Source: G963668345 sp965206025 (GTDB lineage: Bacteria > Acidobacteriota > Terriglobia > Bryobacterales > UBA6623). From it: 64,000 nucleotides of DNA. A model generated the notes under the pieces. That model did no database searches and was not told where the DNA came from. It saw only the letters and a list, made by a program, of their open reading frames with translations. The translations under genes were made by a program, and so were the position numbers. Of the stretch, positions 33,416 to 41,926 are shown one piece after another. Location: assembly GCA_965206025.1 (NCBI GenBank), contig CBDBIU010000005.1, forward strand, positions 1,302,001-1,366,000, in the 5' to 3' direction. The stretch's first letter is position 1; each line of letters begins with the position of its first letter.

Positions 33416-35892
33416 ATTTGGCCCGCCTCCTTCGCTCTCCAATAGGAGTGTTCGGCTGGTAGATAGTGCGGTTTCAGGTAAACGCGGCGCGGCTCAAGCG
33501 ACTGCGCCCCGTCATAGGGCAGACAGATTGCTTGACAGTTTGAGAGCAAGGCGAAGTCTCGCGGGTGAAACACGGCCTCGCGTTGCTCCCGGAATGATTT
33601 GGTCGCGCCCATGCTCCCGCCTCCGCCTCCGGCACGGCCTGAGAGCGGGGAGACTTCCGAGCGCTTGGAGGTCTCGCTGATGGTGTAGGATTCCTTGATC
33701 TTCGCCACCTGGCCGCACAACTCAGACGCAATCTTGGCGGATGCGTCATCACTCAGCGATAGGAAGATGCGAGTACGGAGCGTCTGCAACAGCGAGCGCC
33801 ACGCTTCCGAGCTTCCCAACACGGCCCGCAACGAGGAAATAGATTGTGTGGCGACAATCGGGATGCAGCGGCATTGCCGGGTCAGCGCAAAGGATTTTTC
33901 ATCGCCTGATGGGTCATCCTCGCCCACCGAAGCGAAGGCTTGATATTCGTCACAGATAAAGACGGCGGGCCGGAAGTAGCTGCCCGGCTTCGCCTTCATC
34001 TTGGCCGGTCGCATGAGAAGCGCCTGTAGCCAAGCGTTCTTGAGCATCACGCCCACGGCGCGGGCCAGCGCCGGGTTGATACCGGCGGGCATATTCAAGG
34101 CCAGCACCTTGCCCTGCTCGATCAATTCAAAGAGCGGCGGTAGGTGCTGCGAGATCGGGGCCGTCCCTCCGGTAGCCGGGGGAATGGAGGTAGCGGCCTG
34201 GTTGCTCTCGGCTGCGGGGTCCGGCGTCTTGTCGTCCGGCTCCGGCTCCGCCGCCTTCGCCGCCGCCTCCGGCTTTTTCGCTGCCTTCGGCTTCTGCGCC
34301 TCCTTCGCTGCCCCTCCCCATGTGTACTTGATCTCCGCCGCCTTCGGCTTCTTCGCGTCCGCCTTCTCCGCGCCCGCCTTCTCCGCCGCCGCGTCCTTCT
34401 CCGCCTTGAGCCGCTTCAGTTGGGCTTGCAGGATAATGGCTTGGGGATGGTCAGGGATATGCGGCGCGGCGGGACAAAACACCTTGGCCACGTCCGGCAT
34501 ATCGAACATGGCAAGGAACACCGAAACCCCCTCCACAATCGAGGACTTGATCTTGTTGTCCAGGGTTTGCCAATCGTGGACAAACCAGCGCTTGACCGCT
34601 TCGACCCGCTCTCTTGTGTCTTCGCCGGGTCCGGGTTCCCAAACGATCCGATAGGTGATTTTGAGCTTGTCAAGTTTCGCTTTCATCGGTCGCGTGTAGA
34701 CGGCTTGCACGTCATCCTTCGTGTCCGGCGCATCGACCCAGTTCCATTCGGCAAGGTTTATGAGTTGGGCTTGTAGCACGTGTTCCTTGATGAAAACCGT
34801 CCCTGTGTTCAGGTCATCACTCAGCTTCTCGGCTTCCTCGATCTTGGCCGCGAATAGCTCCGGGTCGATGGCACAGCGGTAGACCTGTTGCAACGTCACC
34901 CATCGCTCCGGAAAAACCCGGTGAAGCTCGATGATCCAGCGGACCAGATTGGTATAGGCTTGCTGCCAAAAGGGTTCCTTTCCCTTCCCGAATAGCTGAT
35001 TGAGAAGGCTCGAAACGGTGTAGGCCAGCGAGTAGGAATCGAGCCACCAGGCCGAGAGTGGGTTCCATTGAGCGCGGGCGTCCATGCCAAGCTCGATGTA
35101 GTCTTGTCCACGGCCTGACTCGACCAGGATTTGGCGGATGTCGTGGCAGAAGTCTCCCTTGACTTCTAGCACCAGCGCCGCCGCCCGTAGCTGCGGATTG
35201 CCCGCTTGCCAGCCGAGAAGCTGCCGGGCAAACGGGTTCATGCAAGCCGAGGTTTTCCCCGATCCCACGGCTCCGAAGATCGCCACGCCGGTATACAGTC
35301 CGCGCTCCGGGATGGTGAGCCACGAGGGACTGAAAATCTCCCGCGCCTCGACCGGGTGATGGACCTCCCCGATGACGATGGCCGGGGCCTTTTGTTTGGG
35401 ATCAAGCGGCCACGGCGGGAGCTTGGCGAAGGGTGCGAAGTCGCGCCGCCGCCCCTCCAACCAGACCTTCCAAACGGTGACGGTAATAAGCCCGGACAGC
35501 ATGACGGCAACGAAGGGCGAAACGTAGTACCACAGCACCAGCCAATCGAAGAAATTGGGGGTGTGGTAGTTCACCAAAGCAAGCAAGGGGTTTTCATCAA
35601 GCGACGGGAAGGGACGCCGTACAAAGCTCCACACGGCATACCACAGACCGGCGAAAAAAAAGAGCACCAGAGCCGGAAGCGCTACAACGAATTGCCCGGC
35701 GCGAAACACGGCCCAGCCCAAGAGCATCAAACCTTGAAACACGCGCCACCCGGCCCAGCCCAAGAGCACGAAACCTTGAACTACCAGCCAGCCCGCGACG
35801 GCGAAAACCCGGATCGGGTTTTTCCAGTTCATCGGGCCAGCGGGCCGGTGCCAAAGCTCCCGCAGATAAGGGCCGACCTCGCGCCATTTCAT
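33412..35892 (-). CDS. traG: TraG/VirD4-type coupling protein
   Basis: The 826-residue coupling protein would bring the relaxase-DNA complex to the secretion channel. It has hydrophobic N-terminal membrane segments between residues ~30 and 145, Walker A GAVGSGKTSACMNPF near 209 and Walker B FICDEYQAFAS near 647. A Lys/Ala/Glu-rich insertion (about residues 490-570) splits the ATPase core. The family is usually 550-700 residues, so this insertion accounts for the extra length. A long inverted repeat lies directly upstream. Confidence 0.93.
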   Translation of the reverse strand: MKWREVGPYLRELWHRPAGPMNWKNPIRVFAVAGWLVVQGFVLLGWAGWRVFQGLMLLGWAVFRAGQFVVALPALVLFFFAGLWYAVWSFVRRPFPSLDENPLLALVNYHTPNFFDWLVLWYYVSPFVAVMLSGLITVTVWKVWLEGRRRDFAPFAKLPPWPLDPKQKAPAIVIGEVHHPVEAREIFSPSWLTIPERGLYTGVAIFGAVGSGKTSACMNPFARQLLGWQAGNPQLRAAALVLEVKGDFCHDIRQILVESGRGQDYIELGMDARAQWNPLSAWWLDSYSLAYTVSSLLNQLFGKGKEPFWQQAYTNLVRWIIELHRVFPERWVTLQQVYRCAIDPELFAAKIEEAEKLSDDLNTGTVFIKEHVLQAQLINLAEWNWVDAPDTKDDVQAVYTRPMKAKLDKLKITYRIVWEPGPGEDTRERVEAVKRWFVHDWQTLDNKIKSSIVEGVSVFLAMFDMPDVAKVFCPAAPHIPDHPQAIILQAQLKRLKAEKDAAAEKAGAEKADAKKPKAAEIKYTWGGAAKEAQKPKAAKKPEAAAKAAEPEPDDKTPDPAAESNQAATSIPPATGGTAPISQHLPPLFELIEQGKVLALNMPAGINPALARAVGVMLKNAWLQALLMRPAKMKAKPGSYFRPAVFICDEYQAFASVGEDDPSGDEKSFALTRQCRCIPIVATQSISSLRAVLGSSEAWRSLLQTLRTRIFLSLSDDASAKIASELCGQVAKIKESYTISETSKRSEVSPLSGRAGGGGGSMGATKSFREQREAVFHPRDFALLSNCQAICLPYDGAQSLEPRRVYLKPHYLPAEHSYWRAKEAGQI

Positions 35893-35935
35893 AGGTCCGT
35901 CTCCGTGTTTTCAGCCTTCCCGCAGGGATAAATGA

Positions 35936-36036
35936 GGACGAGAGCGACCCCATGGGGCCGGGATAGCGGTATGTGACTCAGTACCGCTATCCGGGGTCAC
36001 ATGCCCCCCCGCTTTGGGGGGGGGTCGCTCTCGTCC
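35936..36036. repeat. 101-bp inverted-repeat structure, candidate oriT or cruciform
   Basis: Perfect 16-bp arms (GGACGAGAGCGACCCC and its complement, 35936-35951 and 36021-36036) enclose a second hairpin (GGATAGCGGTA with TACCGCTATCC) and a third (seven C, GCTTT, seven G). It sits between the 314-residue unknown gene and traG, all on the minus strand. A transfer origin, a terminator-attenuator or a regulator site are possible; nick-site consensus was not identified. Confidence 0.6.
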
Positions 36037-36225
36037 CCGCCATTCTCCCGCGTTCGTAGCGTGTGGGCCGATTCACAGCGGATAACCACAGCGGAATGAG
36101 AGAGATAGCAAAATAGAGCGTTGTAACACCGTAGCTCCGAATCGTGTGACACCCCCCCCTCTGAACGTGTCACAAAAACCATGCGGCCCCCAGTCACACT
36201 CAAAACCGCCGGATTTACGCCTCTC

Positions 36226-37170
36226 TCAGCCGACCTCATCCCGATCCGCAAACCGGACGGCCCGCCATGTCGAATAGTCGTCAATCGAGACTCCTTCCGT
36301 GACCTTGACTTGGGGGAGACGTTGAAGTTCCACAGACCGTCTCGCAGCTTTGGCGAATCCTCCGTACCGGGCTAGAAATTCCCGGTCCTTGCGGGTCATC
36401 GCTTCGTCTATCGCCTTGATCTCCTGCTTCACCGTCAGCCCTTCATCGAGTGTCCCTGGCTCCGCCGCCGCCCATGCTTCAAGCACTCGCGCCGTCCGAT
36501 CCACGGTGGCATTTTCAACCGCAATTCCGATCACCCGAACCTGCCGCCCCTTCTTGCGGAGCGCATCCCAAAGCGGCCCATGCGCGGCTCCCCACGAGTG
36601 GAGTTCGGTATCCGTCTGGTGGCCCGGATTGACGTAGGCAAAGGTGACGGTTTCAGGGTCCACGGCAAGGGGTAGTTTGAGCGCAAAGTAGCGCTTCTGG
36701 TTGCCAGCCACACCGTAGTAAATCCGGCGCGGAATCAAGCGGAGCGGCAAGCCGAGCTTTTCAAAAAACTCGACCTTCTCCGGCTCGGCGGGGAGCCAGT
36801 TCATACCCGGATGCTCCAGAACAAAATCCAGCGACAAAAGCCGCCGCATGACAACCGGCTTGCTGGCCTTCCGCCGGTGGCGGATGTCCTCGACGCCCAG
36901 CGCCCGGTAGATCAGCTTGCTCGATATCCGGCACGTCTTCCCTCCGCCATTCATAATCGGCCACTCGCCCTCGACCGCCGCTTTGCGCTCAATCAATGTC
37001 TGCACAAAACGAGCCGCCGTCCACCGATGAGCATCACCAAAGTAATGACAGAATTGCGCCCGCGTGAAGATGCCGCTGTGAAGGCCCACGAGCGCGATCC
37101 ATTCCGCGTCCTGGCCGGTCCAGCCGAGCGGTTCCAGCTTGCGATCTCTTCCCCGCAAATGCTCGATCAT
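36226..37170 (-). CDS. plasmid transfer-region protein of unknown function
   Basis: The 314-residue protein starts immediately after trbF ends. The N-terminal ~100 residues look like a winged helix (DAEWIALVGLHSGIFTRAQF, RFVQTLIERKAAVEGEWP). The central part contains MRRLLSLDFVLEHPGMNWLP and RRIYYGVAGNQKRYFALKLP. The C-terminus is helical and charged. The layout weakly resembles replication-relaxation proteins (PF13814), so it is one of two candidates for a DNA-processing protein of this plasmid. No relaxase HUH motif is present. Confidence 0.65.
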   Translation of the reverse strand: MIEHLRGRDRKLEPLGWTGQDAEWIALVGLHSGIFTRAQFCHYFGDAHRWTAARFVQTLIERKAAVEGEWPIMNGGGKTCRISSKLIYRALGVEDIRHRRKASKPVVMRRLLSLDFVLEHPGMNWLPAEPEKVEFFEKLGLPLRLIPRRIYYGVAGNQKRYFALKLPLAVDPETVTFAYVNPGHQTDTELHSWGAAHGPLWDALRKKGRQVRVIGIAVENATVDRTARVLEAWAAAEPGTLDEGLTVKQEIKAIDEAMTRKDREFLARYGGFAKAARRSVELQRLPQVKVTEGVSIDDYSTWRAVRFADRDEVG

Positions 37171-37842
37171 CTACTGATCTCCGGTGACGGTAGCCCGGTC
37201 GCCTTGCAGGTAGGTGATGACGATTCCCATGGGGTTGAACACGATCAACTCCGTGGGGATCTGATGGAGGAATTGGAATTGCAGCGAGAGTGTCCAGCGC
37301 TCCCGGCCCACTTCGTTTTCCATCTCCATTCGCACCAGGTCAAAATCGGCCGTGGCGCTGTGCGGCTGCTGAGGGTTGGGTTGAATCCGCAAAATGACGC
37401 GGGCGACTTGCAATTCACCCCGCGCCACGCCCGCCGCGAGAAGGGCGACATTTTGGCTGTCGGCGCGAAACGAGGCGTTGGCAAGTTGTGTGCTGAGGAA
37501 GCGCAAGCTCCGGGACCAGTTCTGTGCAACCGTTGCCCGCCGCCGTGAGTAGAAGTCATAGATGAAACGGTTGAGGAAATATTTGGTGGTGGGGTCCAGG
37601 GGGTCGGCCTGGGCTTCCATCGCTTTGTAGGTGACGGCCTCCGCCCGCCCGACTTCATCAACCCTCACAACGATAGGTCGCGGCGGCTCGACCGACACAA
37701 TGCGAATGACGACGACGATGAGCAAAAGCACTCCGATAGCCAGCCCACCGGAGATCACCCGTAGATGACGGTTGGTGTGGATGGCTTCGCCCCATATCTC
37801 GGCGTACTCGGCTCCGGCGTCTTTGATTTTCGGCTTCTTCAT
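37171..37842 (-). CDS. trbF: TrbF/VirB8-like inner-membrane protein
   Basis: The 223-residue protein starts MKKPKIKDAGAEYAEIWGEA. It has one transmembrane helix (GLAIGVLLLIVVVIRIVSV, about residues 36-54) and a periplasmic NTF2-like VirB8 domain (NRFIYDFYSRRRATVAQNWS). It bridges channel components in the periplasm. ATG 37842 overlaps the trbL stop (ATGA); a longer start would run into trbL. Confidence 0.9.
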   Translation of the reverse strand: MKKPKIKDAGAEYAEIWGEAIHTNRHLRVISGGLAIGVLLLIVVVIRIVSVEPPRPIVVRVDEVGRAEAVTYKAMEAQADPLDPTTKYFLNRFIYDFYSRRRATVAQNWSRSLRFLSTQLANASFRADSQNVALLAAGVARGELQVARVILRIQPNPQQPHSATADFDLVRMEMENEVGRERWTLSLQFQFLHQIPTELIVFNPMGIVITYLQGDRATVTGDQ

Positions 37843-38840
37843 TTGATCCCTCCCGCGCCCGCCTTCGCCGCCGCCGCCGTGCCGCCGCTGGCCGCAGCCA
37901 TTCCCGCCGTCGTTGCCATGCCCATGAGACCGCTTCCGGCTGCTCCGCCGCCGGTGACGAGCATCGAGGCGAGTTCCCCGCACTTGAGGCTTGCCAGCAT
38001 TCCGGCGATAAAGAAAGGCACGACCGCGAGCATCCACATACCCACTTCCATGAGGCTGTTGATATTCAGGTTGGCGCTCCCCAAGCTCGTGATGAAAGCG
38101 ATACCCACGGCGCTGAACACGCGCAACACTGCTCCGGCAATCACGGCGTAGAACGAATAGGTGAGCATCGCCCGGAACCAGCCCCAGAACAGGAATGACA
38201 GCGGATCGAACACGAGAAACGGAATGAAGATCGGACCCAGAATGATGAGGATGGCAAGGGCGATCTGCGCCCAGATCACTTGAGCGTAGGTGACAGCGGA
38301 CAACAGCAGCATCATGAGGGCCATGAAGATCACAATTACAAACCCTGCAACCGCCGTCATCGAGGCTTGAAGCCCGGTGGTAAAGATGTTCATTAGACCG
38401 CCCGCCTCGATAGCGGCGTCTTGGGCCTTCGCAAGCGAGTTAAAAAGCACTGTGAGTTCTTCTTGGACTGACGAAACAGAGTCGTCAACGAGGAGGTCAT
38501 TAAGCCAGTTGCCACCTGCCGCGATCATGCCTGGGAAGGTGAAAGCCATACCCGGAATGGTGGTCGTGTAGAACTGCAACATCACCCATGGAATCCAAAT
38601 CCCAATGACGACCCGCACCAGTTCCCACGGCTGAATGTTGCCGCTAAAGGCGATCTTCAGCCCGGTCAACACCACGACGATGATGGCGAGAAAACCCAAC
38701 ATCTGATTGCCCATGGTGAATATCTCCGCGCCCGCTGCCACCGTGAGCGCGTCCAGGGCGGTATCGAGGAACGATTTGAAGTCCCTCATGTCTTCGGGCG
38801 AAAGATTGGTCGGGATGTTGGGATCGAGTTGGATTTGCAT
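37839..38840 (-). CDS. trbL: TrbL/VirB6-like polytopic membrane protein
   Basis: The 333-residue protein has at least six hydrophobic segments (such as MLGFLAIIVVVLTGLKIAFS, FVIVIFMALMMLLLSAVTYA and IALAILIILGPIFIPFLVF). The C-terminal Ala/Gly-rich tail is usual in TrbL/VirB6 proteins of the conjugation channel. It is part of the tightly packed minus-strand trb operon, six bases after trbJ. Confidence 0.88.
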   Translation of the reverse strand: MQIQLDPNIPTNLSPEDMRDFKSFLDTALDALTVAAGAEIFTMGNQMLGFLAIIVVVLTGLKIAFSGNIQPWELVRVVIGIWIPWVMLQFYTTTIPGMAFTFPGMIAAGGNWLNDLLVDDSVSSVQEELTVLFNSLAKAQDAAIEAGGLMNIFTTGLQASMTAVAGFVIVIFMALMMLLLSAVTYAQVIWAQIALAILIILGPIFIPFLVFDPLSFLFWGWFRAMLTYSFYAVIAGAVLRVFSAVGIAFITSLGSANLNINSLMEVGMWMLAVVPFFIAGMLASLKCGELASMLVTGGGAAGSGLMGMATTAGMAAASGGTAAAAKAGAGGIK

Positions 38841-38846
38841 TGACTA

Positions 38847-39758
38847 TCACGGAGTGCCGCCATAGAGCGCCGGAATATCAAAGAGCAAGCCGTCGCGGAG
38901 GCTTTGCCGCCTGGCAACAATGCCGTCCCTGTGCGCGTTGTACAGGAGGTCGGCCCGCTGGCGTGAGGCAAGCCGTTGAGCCAGCGCTTCGCGCCGGGTG
39001 ATCTCGCGTTCGTAGCCCTCCGCCGCCTCCTTCGCCGCCTGGTATGCCATCAACTGAGCCATGGCAGCGGTGAGGTGCCCTTGCGTCACTGCTCCGGTGA
39101 CTTGCGATTGAGCAAGAGCGGTGTTGGATGTGTTGATGTTCTCTCGCAAGCGCTCGTAGGAGTCCACGGCATCTTTGGCCGCGACAATGAGATTTGTCGC
39201 AACCTCGCTCGTGGCGTGATCGAGGACCAGGCGGTTGTCGCTGTCCTCACGCGCCGCGAGAAAACCACGCGAAGCCTCCGCCGCGATCTCCGGGCGAGTG
39301 GACTGGAACAGATTAAGAATGTCGGTCTCCGACACCGTATCGGCGGCGGTGAGCCGTTGCGCCCACGATTCCCGAAAGCTCTTGCCGGTCTCGCCCATGT
39401 TCTCCACACTCGACGCAATACCGCGAGGGATGCCGGTAAAATCGTTTTTCCAGGATAGGCCCAGGCCGATAAACTTCGTCGGCAGAGAAGCCAGTTTGGT
39501 GAACGGATCGGTCAGCGCTCCCACGGCTCCGAGCGCCTGTTCTTTCAGGTGCGCCGCCTGGCCTATCATCTCGGTCAACTGGCCGTCAAACGTGATCTTC
39601 TCCATGGTGTCGTTGTAAATCTGAGTTATCTGATTGGAAATCATCATGGCCCGCTGGATGCCTGCTAGGATCGATCCGAAAACGGCGTGAGCGGGCGTGG
39701 TGCTCACCACGATAAAGAGCGGGATAACAACCACTGCGGTCAAAATTCGGTGTTTCAT
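38847..39758 (-). CDS. trbJ: TrbJ/VirB5-like secreted pilus-associated protein
   Basis: The 303-residue protein has a clear signal peptide (AVVVIPLFIVVSTTPAHA). A long helical periplasmic domain follows (MMISNQITQIYNDTMEKITF, ATSEVATNLIVAAKDAVDSY, YQAAKEAAEGYEREITRREA), typical of TrbJ/VirB5 proteins located at the pilus tip or in mating-pair formation. GGAGACT precedes ATG 39758. Confidence 0.88.
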   Translation of the reverse strand: MKHRILTAVVVIPLFIVVSTTPAHAVFGSILAGIQRAMMISNQITQIYNDTMEKITFDGQLTEMIGQAAHLKEQALGAVGALTDPFTKLASLPTKFIGLGLSWKNDFTGIPRGIASSVENMGETGKSFRESWAQRLTAADTVSETDILNLFQSTRPEIAAEASRGFLAAREDSDNRLVLDHATSEVATNLIVAAKDAVDSYERLRENINTSNTALAQSQVTGAVTQGHLTAAMAQLMAYQAAKEAAEGYEREITRREALAQRLASRQRADLLYNAHRDGIVARRQSLRDGLLFDIPALYGGTP

Positions 39759-39761
39759 TTT

Positions 39762-41084
39762 TCAGTCTCCTTTTGTGGGCCGGGGAACCAGCACGTCGGA
39801 TGTGAACCAGACGCGGAGCCGGTGTCCGGCGCGAATAGTGATGTTGGGTAAACGATTCAAGAAACGATCCAGGATACGCGTAGCGGCCTGGCCGAGTCCC
39901 TGCCCGGCATTGGCGCGGAAGCCCGCCGCTCCGCCCTCGTAAGGATTGCCCCGCGCCGACGTGAGGCCGCTCAGGACGCCAACCGCCCCGACAGCGGCGA
40001 ACATGGAAAAGTAGTGGCGGTCCACTTGATCTTTCAAGGCTCCCTCGCCAAGTTGATTGAGGCCCCGAAATTGGAGCGAAACCCAGCGTCCGTCCGGGTA
40101 GATCAAGCGGTGAAAACCAACTCCCAGCCGCGATTGATCCTGGTTTGTCACGGCCTGAGCGGTGCCGATAATCCGCGTTCCTCACGGCACCAGGATACGC
40201 TGCCGATCCGCCGAGTAGAAGGGAACGGCAACCACGGCCAGCACCGGGCCGGGGAAGTCGCCGGAAAGCTGTGTTACCAGCGCCGCTTCCAAAAACGAGC
40301 CTTCATGGATACGCTCCCAGCCGGGAGGGTCTTGTGGCGCTTCGACCCGCGCCGCAACAGAGTAATCTCGCGCCGTGGCGCTGCCCGCGGTCGCGGCGGG
40401 AACAGCCGGGGCGGCTTCCGGCGTGGTCGGCGTTCCGCGGAGTGCCGCGATAAGCGCTTGATCCGCTTGGGCCTCCGCCGCGATTTCATCTTCAAGGCCG
40501 GTCGTGACCGTCCGCATTGTGTCAAGCGCGTGTTGCAGGGCTTCCGCGCCTTCATCTTTTGCGGGTGCAGGATCGTCAACGATGCGCTTGCCGCCGCTTG
40601 CGCTGCCGTCCAGTTTCCGGTAGGTCTGTGCGACCGGCGAACTGCGAAGCGAACGGCTGCGCCGCTCAACGGCTTCCAGGCGCAAGCGCTCCCGGAGTTG
40701 CCATTCTTCCTGGGTGTAGGGTTGCCCGGTGTCGGGACTCGGCCCGGCAAGTAGCGCCGCTTGGTTGGCGGCAGTAACTCCGGCGACGTTGGCTTGCTGT
40801 TGTTGCCGCGCCCGCAAAGCTCGATCCGCCGCCGCCCGCTTGGTTTCGGCCCGCATCGTTTCCTCGTCCACCCGCGCTGTCATCTGATCGGTAAAGCTGC
40901 GCGGCGCGGTTGTGGCCGTCTCGGTTGCTCCGGGAAGTTCCGCTGGCTCCCCGCCGCCGAGCCAAATCCAGTAGGTCAGGAACAGAAGAATGAAAACCGT
41001 GATGGCTCCCACACCCCATTGAGTGACGACGCCGCCCGGCAGCGATCCTGCGGGTTTTGCATAGAGCCGCTTCCACTCGATCAT
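39762..41084 (-). pseudogene. trbI: trbI (VirB10-like) split by an in-frame TGA
   Basis: The gene starts at ATG 41084, overlapping the trbG stop. It has a transmembrane segment (WGVGAITVFILLFLTYWIW), a coiled Ala/Arg-rich linker and a VirB10 C-terminal domain. At about 40182-40184 the frame meets TGA between RQRILVP and GTRIIGTAQAV, where family members have a continuous VP-x-GTR segment; a single CGA-to-TGA change explains it. Downstream coding (LGVGFHRLIYPDGRWVSLQF to the RPTKGD end) stays intact. Without readthrough the outer-membrane-spanning domain would be lost and transfer disabled. A base-calling error is also possible. Confidence 0.85.
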
Positions 41085-41923
41085 GGCCCGATCTCCGGCG
41101 CGGCGAAGCGCCAGCGTACTCTCTGTTTGCCGATCTGCAACCAGCCGTGGCCCAAAACGTGACGGGCGATGTACAGTCCGTCCTCGCCAAGGTCGTAAGC
41201 CACGAGCGCCGGTTTCCCGTCTTTTTCTTCGTACAGCGCGGGCGACTCCTGGGCGTTCGAGCGAAGGTAAGTAAACTGCCCGTCGTGCCACATTCCCTCG
41301 ACCAGGAACGGCCACTTGTGCGCCTTGTCTTCCAATCGGTAGGGAAACTTGAGCCGCGTAGGATAGTTCGCCCGGAACGCTTCGCTCTCGCCCTCCGCTA
41401 GCGCCGCCGTGTCCGCGATGCGGCTATCCGCGTCCATCTGCGCGGCCTTGGCCGTCTTGATGGCCGTCTCCGCCATCTGCTGATAGGCGGCAACCTGGCC
41501 GCGAGCTACAAAAGCCGGTTCATGTTTGACCGGCGAGATTCGCGGATCGGCCTCCCCCTGTGGGTCGATGCGAACGACAAGATGCGGCTGGCCCGCGCTT
41601 TGCTCGGTGACAAGGAATGAGTAGATGCGCCCGGATTCGCAGACCAGCGCCACGTTGGTCGTGACGCCCTCGGCAATGGGTTTCAGGAACGCGAGATTGG
41701 CGGCTCCGGTCAGGTGCCAGTATTCGGAATCTCCGACCACAAAATCAAGCACGTTTTCCGTTTGGGGAAGCACGATAACGGTGGTGTGCCGGGTCTTGGC
41801 GCGAATCTGTACGATTTGATCCTGGCCTCCGTCAACACGCAACACCGGCCCGCCGTCCTGAGCGATCAGCGGGATGGTGAGCGCCACGAGCGCCGCCGTG
41901 ACGAGTGTAAGGATTTTCAACAT
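41081..41923 (-). CDS. trbG: TrbG/VirB9-like periplasmic/outer-membrane protein
   Basis: The 280-residue protein has a signal peptide (LVTAALVALTIPLIAQ). The N-terminal domain follows (RAKTRHTTVIVLPQTENVLD, KPIAEGVTTNVALVCESGRI), and then the C-terminal VirB9 domain (AHKWPFLVEGMWHDGQFTYL, RHVLGHGWLQIGKQRVRW). It forms the outer-membrane ring with TrbI. ATG lies four bases after trbE ends. Confidence 0.9.
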   Translation of the reverse strand: MLKILTLVTAALVALTIPLIAQDGGPVLRVDGGQDQIVQIRAKTRHTTVIVLPQTENVLDFVVGDSEYWHLTGAANLAFLKPIAEGVTTNVALVCESGRIYSFLVTEQSAGQPHLVVRIDPQGEADPRISPVKHEPAFVARGQVAAYQQMAETAIKTAKAAQMDADSRIADTAALAEGESEAFRANYPTRLKFPYRLEDKAHKWPFLVEGMWHDGQFTYLRSNAQESPALYEEKDGKPALVAYDLGEDGLYIARHVLGHGWLQIGKQRVRWRFAAPEIGP

Positions 41924-41926
41924 GAG

